This document shows, piece by piece, positions 13,301 to 24,756 of a stretch of 64,000 nt of DNA. Both the position numbers and the translations under genes were made by a program. Where the stretch lies: the NCBI GenBank assembly GCA_964035775.1, contig OZ038314.1, positions 41,871,387 to 41,935,386 on the forward strand, read 5' to 3'. Each line of letters begins with the position of its first letter. The first letter of the stretch is position 1. The DNA is from Osedax frankpressi (Eukaryota; Annelida; Polychaeta; Sabellida; Siboglinidae). The notes beneath the pieces were generated by a model. It did no database searches. It was not told the DNA's origin and saw only the letters and a list, made by a program, of their open reading frames with translations.

Positions 13301-16300
13301 CCTTACAACACACCTTACCACACACCTTACCACACACTTTACCTCACACCTTACCACACACCTTACCTCACTACCCTTACCACACACCTTACCACACACC
13401 TTACCACACACTTTACCACACACCTTACCACACACCTTACAACACACCTTACCACACACCTTACCACACACCTTACCACACACCTTACCACACACCTTAC
13501 CACACTACCCTTACCACACTACCCTTACCACATACCTAACTACACATCTAACTACTCCTCTCATTCCCTAAACAACACATCTCTGACTATAACCTATCAT
13601 TATCCTAACCCCACCTTCACACTAACCACACACCTTACCACACACCTTACCACACACCTTACCACACACCTTACCACACACCTTACCACACACCTTACCT
13701 CACTACCCTTACCACACACCTTACCACACACCTTACCACACTACCCTTACCACACACCTTACCACACACCTTACTACACACCTTACCACACACCTTACCA
13801 CACACCTTACCACACACCTTACCACACACCTTACCTCACACCTTACCACACACCTTACCACACACCTTACCTCACACCTTACCACACACCTTACCTCACT
13901 ACCCTTACCACACACCTTACCACACACCTTACCTCACACCTTACCACACACCTTACCACACACCTTACCACACACCTTACCACACACCTTACCACACACC
14001 TTACCTCACACCTTACCACACACCTTACCACACACCTTACCACACACCTTACCATTAATCCCAGTGCTGCATATTTGAGTTGTGCAATGTGTTGATGCTA
14101 CAGAAGAGAGTTCACCCCAAAGTAGTGCTGGATAGGAGAACAATGCCTCATTATAATGACGAGGGCAATTGTAGACCAGGGGACAGACCAGACAATAGGT
14201 TTTTTGTCTGGCAATTTAGTAAAAAAAACCCCATTATTTCACATTACACCATATTGTGCTCCACTCTTTTCACCTTGTGCATGCCCCATGTACCAACTCA
14301 TGCCCCGGGTACCTAACAAACCCCACTTTACCTAACAAACCCCACTTTACCTAACAAACCCCACTATACCTAAAAAACCCACTTGACCTAACAAACCCCA
14401 CTTCAATGGTCAGATGGTTGCAGGTTTACAAGAAGGATACACAATCTAAGATTTATGATACAGAAGAACTATGGAACAATGCAAAACTGGTTGATAAGAC
14501 ACACTTGGGCTACTACTGCTGGCCGTTGTTAGTGAGGGGTGATTTATTCACTCCCACTTCTTTTAGTGATGGGTGATTTAGTCACTCCCACCTCTGTTAG
14601 TGAAGGATGATTTAGTATCTCCCACCTCATTTAGTTAAGGGTGATTTAGTCATTCCCACTTCTTTTAGTGAAAGGTGATTTAGTCACTCCCACCTCTGTT
14701 AGTGAAGGATGATTTAGTATCTCCCACCTCATTTAGTTAAGGGTGATTTAGTCATTCCCACTTCTTTTAGTGAAAGGTGATTTAGTCACTCCCACCTTTA
14801 TTAGTTAAGTGTGAATTTGCCGTTTTTGTGAGTGATTTGGTCACTCTTAACTCTTAGTTAAGTTAGGGGTGATTTGGTCACTTTTAACTCTTAGTTAAAT
14901 TAGGGGTGATTTGGATACTCCCACATCTGTTTTTGTGGGTGATTTGGTCACTTTTAACTCTTAGTTAAGTTAGGGGTGATTTAGATACTCCCACCTCCGT
15001 TATTGTGGGTGATTTGGTCACTCCAACTATTAGGAATACTCTACTTGTCATATTCACACATATCGCTTCCCTTGGCAGGGAATTGAAGGTTTATGCTCCA
15101 GCTAGCCAGCAGCCTGCATTGAATAGACCGAACTCTGACCTCCAGCCCGGTGAAAGCTACATTCTGAAGTGTTTGACCAATCCCGCCTATCTCGACAAAT
15201 TCTTTGAGCTCATTATTATTGAGGACGGAATTTCGCGAGCTAAGAAATTCAATGTGAAGAATTTCACATTCTACAGGGTTACAAATTACTTTACTTTCTT
15301 CGATTACTTACTCTCTTTACTAACTACTCACTGCCACCAATTACTTACTCCCACTAACTACTCGCTCCCATTCAGTGTTTGTTCCGTAACTATGGAGATG
15401 AAATATTCGAGGCAATGAAGCCGAATTTACAGAGAATGGCACTCGATACTTCTCGAGATACTCACCAGGTGAACCAAAGGTGTGCTGCTGAACTTATCAC
15501 AGGACTCTTTATTGGTATTAAACACTGGACCCGCACTATGGTTAGAGATCAGGGTAGTGGTACCCTACACTCACCTCATACACTCACTACACACACTCAC
15601 TACACACACTCACTACACACACTCACCTCACACACTCACTACACACACTCACTACACACACTCACTACACACACTCACTACACACTCTCACTACACACAG
15701 TCACTACACACACTCTCACTACATACACTCACTACACACACTCACTACACACACTCACTACACACACTCACCTCACACACTCACTACACACACTCACTAC
15801 ACACACTCACTACCCTACACTCACCTCACACACTCACTACACACTCACTACACACACTCACTACATACACTCACTACACACACTCACTACACACACTTAC
15901 TACACTCTTACTAAACACTCTCACTACACACACTCACTACACACACTTACTACACTCTTACTAAACACTCTCACTACACACTCACACTACACACAGTCAC
16001 TACACACACTCACTATACACTCACGACACACACTCACTACACACACTCACTACACACACTCACCTCACACACTCACTACACACACTCACTACACACACAC
16101 TCACTACACACACTCACTACACACACTCACTACACACACTCACTACACACACACTTACTACACACACTCACTACACACACTCACTACACACACTCACTAC
16201 ACACACTCACTACACACACTCACTACACACTCTCACTACACACACTCACTACACACACTCACTACACACACACTCACTACACACACTCACTACATACACT

Positions 16301-19300
16301 CACTACATACACTCACCTCACACACTCACCTCACACACTCACTACACACACTCACTACACACACTCACTACACACACTCACTACACACACTCACCTCATA
16401 CACTCACTACACACACTCACTAAACACACTCACTACACACACTCACTACACACACTCACTACATACACTCACTACACACACTCACTATACACTCACTACA
16501 CACACTCACAACACACTCACTACACACACCCACTACACACACTCACTACATACACTCACTACACACACTCACTATACATACTCACTACACACACTCACCT
16601 CACACACTCACCTCACACACTCACTACACACACTCACTACATACACTCACTACACACACTCACTACACACACTCACTACATACACTCACCTCACACACTC
16701 ACTACACACACTCACTACACACACTCACTACACACACTCACTACATACACTCACTACACACACTCACTATACATACTCACTACACACACTCACCTCACAC
16801 ACTCACCTCACACACTCACTACACACACTCACTACACACACTCACCTCACACACTCACTACACACACTCACTACACACACTCACTACACACTCTCACTAT
16901 ACACACTCACAACACACTCACTACACACTCTCACTACACACACTCACTACACACACTCACTACACACACTCACTACACACACTCACCTCACACACTCACT
17001 ACACACACTCACTACACACACTCACTACACACTCACTACACACTCTCACTACACACTCACTACATACACTCACTACACACACTCACCTCACACACTCACT
17101 ACATACACTCACCTCACACACTCACAACACACACTCACTACACACACTCACTACATACACTCACCTCACACACTCACTACACACTCTCACTACACACACT
17201 CACTACACACACTCACTACACACACTCACTACACACACTCACTACACACACTCACCTCACACACACTCACTACGCACACTCACTACACACTCTCTCTACA
17301 CACACTTACTACACACACTCACTACACACTCTAACTACACACACTCACCTCACACACTCACTACACACTCTCACTACACACACTCACTACACACACTCAC
17401 TACACACACTCTCACTACACACACTCACTACACACACTCACCTCACAGACTCACTACACACACACTTACTATACACACTCACTACACACACTCACTACAC
17501 ACACTCACTACACACACTCACTATACACATTCACTACACACACTCACTACACACACTCACTACACACACTCACCTCGCACACTCACTACACACACTCACT
17601 ACACACTCTCTCTACACACACTTACTACACACTCTCACTACACACACTCACTACACACACTCACTACACACACTCACTACACACACTCACTACACACACT
17701 CACCTCACACACTCACTACACACACTCACTACACACACTCACTACACACACTCACTAAACACACTCACTACACACACTCTCACTACACACACTCACTACA
17801 CACACTCACCTCACAGACTCACTACACACACACTTACTATACACACTCACTACACACTCTAACTACACACACTCACTACACACACTCACTACACACACTC
17901 ACTACACACACTCACTACACACACTCACTACACACACTCACTACATACACTCACTACACACACTCTCTACACACACTTACTACACACTCTCACTACACAC
18001 ACTCACTACACACTCTAACTACACACACTCACCTCACACACTCACTACACACACTCACTACACACTCTCTCTACACACACTTACTACACACTCTCACTAC
18101 ACACACTCACTACACATTGCACACTTCCCTCACATGCAATTCCCTCGCACGTGACTTCCTTACACATATTACCACAATTATTACCTCGATTTTATTTATT
18201 TTGAAAAACGTATTTACTATATTAATTGTGTTATATTTCGTTAATAATATTTACACTCACCTTCGAACAATGTAAAAATTGGATTTTTCGTGAATAAACA
18301 TATACACACACACTCTAACTACACACACTCACCTCACACACTCACTACACACACTCATTACACACACTCACCTCACATACTCACTACACACACTCACTAA
18401 ACACACTCACTACACACACTCTCACTACACACACTCACTACACACACTCACTACACACACTCACCTCACACACTCACTACACACTCTCACTACACACACT
18501 CACTACACACACTCACTACACACACTTACTACACCCACTCACTATACACACACTCACCTCACACACTCACTACACACACACTCACTACACACACTCACTA
18601 CACACACTCACTAAACACACTCACTACACACACTCACTACACACACTCACTACACACACTCACCTCACACACTCACTACACACTCTCACTACACACATTC
18701 ACTACACACACTCACTACACACACTCACTACACACACTTACTACACCCACTCACTATACACACTAACTATACACACTCACTACACACACTCACCTCATAC
18801 ACTCACTATACACATTCACTGCACAATCACTACACACACTCACTACCCACTCTCTCTACACACACTTACTACACACTCTCACTACACACACTCACTACAC
18901 ACTCTCACTACAAACTTTCACTACACACACTCACTACACACACTCACCTCACACACTCACTATACACACTCATTACACACTCTCACTATACACACTCACT
19001 ACACACACTCACTACACACACTCACTACACACACTCACTACACACTCACTATACACACTCACTACACACTCACTACACACTCACGACACACACTCACTAC
19101 ACACACTCACTAAACACACTCACTACACACAACCACATATGACCCACTCTTCACCCTATAACTCCATAACCCCACTTCCCCTATACAGACAAGAGACTTC
19201 TGGGCATACATTACACCTCTAATGCATCAGATTCTTCTTGTAATTACCAACGACACTGTATCTGATTGGATAACTTCCTTTGCAACTGTCTCCGTTAGTA

Positions 19301-22300
19301 TTACTACACTTTACTACACCTCTCTACACCTACTACACCTTACTAAACCTCCCTACACCTTACTAAACCTCCCTACACCTTACTACACCTTATTAACATC
19401 CCTGCACCTTACCTAACCGCCCTACACCTTACTACACCTTACTAAACCTCCCTACCCTTCCTACACATATATACACCTTATTACACCTCCCTATACCTCC
19501 CTGCATCTTACTAAACCTTACAAAACCTCCCTATACCTTACTAAACCTCCCTACACCTTACTACACCTTATTAACATCCCTGCACCTTACCTAACCTCCC
19601 TACACCTTACTACACCTTACTAAACCTCCCTACACCTTCCTACACATATATACACCTTATTACACCTCCCTATACCTCCCTACACCTCCCTATACCTCCC
19701 TGCATCTTACTAAACCTTACAAAACCTCACTATACCTTACTACACCTCCCTAAACCTTACTACACCTTATTAACATCCCTGCACCTTACCTAACCGCCCT
19801 ACACTTTACTACACCTTACTACTCCTCCCTACACCTTACTATACCTTACTAAACCTCCCTACACCTTCCTACACCTCTCTACACCTTACTAAACCTCCCT
19901 ACACCTTACTATACTTTACTACACATCCCTACACCTTACTAAACCTTACTAAACATCCCTGCACCTTACCTAACCTCCCTACACTTTGCTACACCTTACT
20001 ACACCTCCCTACACCTTACTATACCTTACTACACTTCCCTATACCTTACTAGTAGTTACTAGTAAGTTAATACACCTCTCTACAACTTACTAAACCTTCC
20101 TATACCTTACTGCACTTTCCTACACCTCACCTCTCTTCCTCTTCCTGTTCCCTCACCTCTCTCCCTGTTCCCTAACATTATATAACTATATCCCAGGCTA
20201 GTCGAGATCCTAAACGTCTCATTGATTTGTTTGAAGTTTTCGTCTACAATCCGATCACAGGAGAGAATGGAAGTTTTGTAGACGCTAGGTTAGTTGCTAT
20301 GGTGTTGCTATGGTGTTGCTATGGTGTTGTTATGGTGTTGCTATGGTGTTGATATGGTGTTGCTATGGTGTTGATATGGTGTTGTTATGGTGTTGTTATG
20401 GTGTTGCCATTATGCCTCACTCATCCCTCACCACACTATTAAGCCCCACTCCCCCTATCACCACCCCATTAACCCCACACCTCCCCCAACACCACACTAC
20501 TAACCCCCACTCTTCGCCGCACTATTATGCCTCACTCCGCCCACAATTAAACCCCACTCCCCCCATGACCACACCATTAAGCCCCACTCCCCAATTACCA
20601 CCCCATTAACCCCCACTCCCCCCATCACCACTACAGTCGGCTCTATGCATTCCAAGGCATATTAACCCAACAACAATGGAGAGTTCCCTATTACCTTCAC
20701 AAGATTAATGATTACCTCGTACAACAAATTGACTATCCATATAAGAACGTAAGAGATAGATTAGCGAGGTTAGTGGTTGTCAATATCTGTCAGACTGACA
20801 GTCAATAGCTGTCAGACTGACAGTCACTAGGTGTCAGACTGACAGTCACTAGGAGTCAGACTGACAGTCAATAGCTGTCAGACTGACAGTCACTAGGTGT
20901 CAGACTGATAGTCACTAGGTATCAGACTGACAGTCAATAGATGTCATATTGACAGTCAATATGTGTCAATCTGACAGTTAATATTTGTTAAACTGACAGT
21001 TAATAGGTGTCAGACTGACAGTCAATAAGTAATGTACACTGACAATGCATATTAATTATTATAAGATATAATTGATTATAGAATTAATAAATATGTACTG
21101 GTCAAGTAATAAATATGATTGGTCAAGAATAATCAACCAATCAAATGACATGCAGCATGTTGGTAGATGTTTACCTGAATGATTTCACAATCTCTGAACA
21201 CCCCTCCGATACAAACTCACCCAGACATAAAGACATGTTAACAAATATTGTTTGCAAAGTACATCTACTTAAACCTCTCCTGGATACCAACAGTTAGATA
21301 TCACACCACACACCACACCACACCACACATACCTACACACCACACCTAAACATCGCACCACACACCTACACACCACACACCACACACCTACACACCACAT
21401 ACCTACACACTACACCTAAACACCGCACCCACTAACCAAACCACACATCACACCACACCACATGCCTACACACCACACCACATACCTATATACAAAACTC
21501 ACACACCATACCATACCCATACACCGCACCCACCAACCACACACCACACACCACACACCTCAAATTCAATCCTCTCATTTACATATAGTTTAGTCTAAAT
21601 GAATTATATTTTAGTTTTTTAATCGATGAATTCGTGATCCCAAAGGTCATTTAATTGAAGCTGATGATAAAATTAAACTTACAAAAGACCAAAAGAAATC
21701 CCTTATCCGTAGTGTGAAGACAAGTTGGTAGATACCCTTCCCTTCCCTTCCCTTCCCTTCCCTTCCCTTCCCTTCCCTTCCCTTCCCTTCCCTTCCCTTC
21801 CCTTCCCTTCCCTTCCCTTCCCTTCCCTTCCCTTCCCTTCCCTTCCCTTCCCTTCCCTTCCCTTCCCTTCCCTTCCCTTCCCTTCCCTTCCCTTCCCTTC
21901 CCTTCCCTTCCCTTCCCTTCCCTTCCCTTCCCTTCCCTTCCCTTCCCTTCCCTTCCCTTCCCTTCCCTTCCCTTCCCTTCCCTTCCCTTCCCTTCCCTTC
22001 CCTTCCCTTCCCTTCCCTTCCCTTCCCTTCCCTTCCCTTCCCTTCCCTTCCCTTCCCTTCCCTTCCCTTCCCTTCCCTTCCCTTCCCTTCCCTTCCCTTC
22101 CCTTCCCTTCCCTTCCCTTCCCTTCCCTTCCCTTCCCTTCCCTTCCCTTCCCTTCCCTTCCCTTCACTTACATCCAATACAGTCTTGCAGTGGATACAAG
22201 GAAGTCTGTACCGTACTCTCAACAACTCTCAACTAAACTTCTATGACTTGCTACCTATTGTTAGTTCATTATTTTCCATTGTTAGTTCATTATCTCCTAT

Positions 22301-24687
22301 TGTTAGTTCTTTATCTCCTATTAGTATTCAATATAGACTATTATCTTCCTAGCTAATAATTACCATCTTATTTCCCTATAAGATCCACCTCCCATCATTA
22401 TTACCACTACTCCCCGTTAGTGACCCCAACATTAACTCTGACCTTCAACAGATCTGCGGCCTATCTCTTGAAAGCCTGGATGATGACATTAAAAACGAGT
22501 GTTCCCACACCGTTACCTATTTAGCTTACTCTAATCTAAATGTAGAACACATGCCTACACTCTATTGTTCTTTCGAGAAGGTCAGTATATCTATATAAGC
22601 GTGAATTTATGGTAAATATTGTGCGAAGGTGTGATATGGGTACGAGTTTCTACTTAAAGTATAAGTTGAATACAAGTATTTAAAGTATTCTGTCTTATAC
22701 TATACCTAGAAAATGTTAAAGGTCATTTTCATTCAAATAATATATAAAATGTTCATTAAAAGTAATTATAATGACCTTAAATTTTAATATAAATATAAAT
22801 CTATAAATACATTTTTATATTTATATATTTTTATATTTATATAATTAGTTTACTAATATAATTATTTAAAAATTTGTTTCAAATATTAAAATTAAAACAA
22901 AGATAATAAATGATTTGATATTTATATAATATGAATGAATTATAGACAATAAAACTTTATACAATTTCAGAATAGATCAATAATAAATACTTAATAATAT
23001 ATAATAACATTTCATAATTTAAATATAGTAAAGAGTATATTATATTATAAACACCTCGTAAAATAAACATTTTAACATTAAAACGCTGTGAAGGTTTTCC
23101 CACCCTTTAAAGTATTTGAAATATATTTGGTTACTTAAGTTATTTTAATTACTTTGTTGCTTAAGGTATTTGAAAGAATTACTGTAATCAAAGATTATCT
23201 CTTTATGCAATAGTGTAAATTTATAATAATTTATGCTGAATCTTTTTTTTTTACAATTCAGATATATTAATTTGTTATTAATTATTACAAACTAATAATT
23301 CTTATTCATTTCTAACTTCAAAAATTAGTATTCATTTGTAATTACAGATCATGACTACCAACTCATGGAGATCAAAAGATGAACTCTTGAATTTCATTGG
23401 AGTTAGTTCAATGAAATATATTTCTTATTCTTAATTTGTATCCCCTATCTCCTCTCGTTAACCTCCTACCCCTGTTCTAGTATTTATACACTTACACCTC
23501 TTAAAGATCCTTTCTAACCCATATTCCCTCGGTAAGAGACAATCTAACCTAACTCTATCTTCCCTCTAATTTTTTCATTAACCACACACCAATCTATTAT
23601 TGCCTTACTGAATACATGGACACTGTAGAAGGCCTATAATGCTCTTCCTATCCCTCTACTAGAGTCCTACTGACCTCTTTACGTCCTCTACAGCTCTTGG
23701 TATTCTACAATTACTTCATCATGCGACCTCATGCCATTCGTATCACAAACATCATCAAAACACTGCTCGCAGATAGTAATGTTGAGGTTTCATATCATAG
23801 TTAATAGAATTGCACAACTCAGTTGTAAATAACCATATCTGTAATGTACATTTCATAAGAAATGTACGTTTCATAAGAAATGTACGTTTCATAAGAAATG
23901 TACGTTTCATAAGAAATGTACGTTTCATAAGAAATGTACGTTTCATAAGAAATGTACGTTTCATAAGAAATGTACGTTTCATAAGAAATGTACGTTTCAT
24001 AAGAAATGTACGTTTCATAAGAAATGTACGTTTCATAAGAAATGTACGTTTCATAAGAAATGTACGTTTCATAAGAAATGTACGTTTCATAAGAAATGTA
24101 CGTTTCATAAGAAATGTACGTTTCATAAGAAATGTACGTTTCATAAGAAATGTACGTTTCATAAGAAATGTACGTTTCATAAGAAATGTACGTTTCATAA
24201 GAAATGTACGTTTCATAAGAAATGTACGTTTCATAAGAAATGTACAATTCCTAAGAAATATATATTTCAGATCCGGGAGAAAGCTTCCCAGACCTTAACA
24301 GGCTTCATAATGTGCGATTACATCAAAGTTGACGATGCCTTGATTGTTAGTCCAAATAATATCAAATCTCAGTTACATCCTAAGCAAAAAATTAAATCCA
24401 AATTTCAGTAAATAACTCACCTTCGAACTGATGTAAGAATTAAACCTAAAATTCTATTTACATATTGTTATGCTTTGCAATCCACTTCATTTCTGAAATT
24501 CTACATCGCAGAAAGAATTCACAATGAAATCATGCAAGAAACTGTTGAATTTAAAGGCATTGAGTATGGAGCTGACCAAACTAGAAATTGCAGATAAAAC
24601 TGTCGAAGCTAATCGACGAATGAAAATACGACACTCGGGTGTTCTAGGTTTGCTGACCTTTGATATTTATACTTTCTATTATACTAT

Positions 24688-24756
<69 letters not shown>

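Noticed and set aside
11340-13571. 743-codon frame and many overlapping minus frames rich in Cys/Gly/Val
   Set aside because: 12-bp satellite with no stop codons; it lies in an intron fixed by flanking PSME4 exons.
24346-24407. Extension of PSME4 exon 24271-24345 to a donor at 24408
   Set aside because: It leaves a phase that does not fit the exon at 24512; the donor at 24346 restores phase and alignment to human PSME4.
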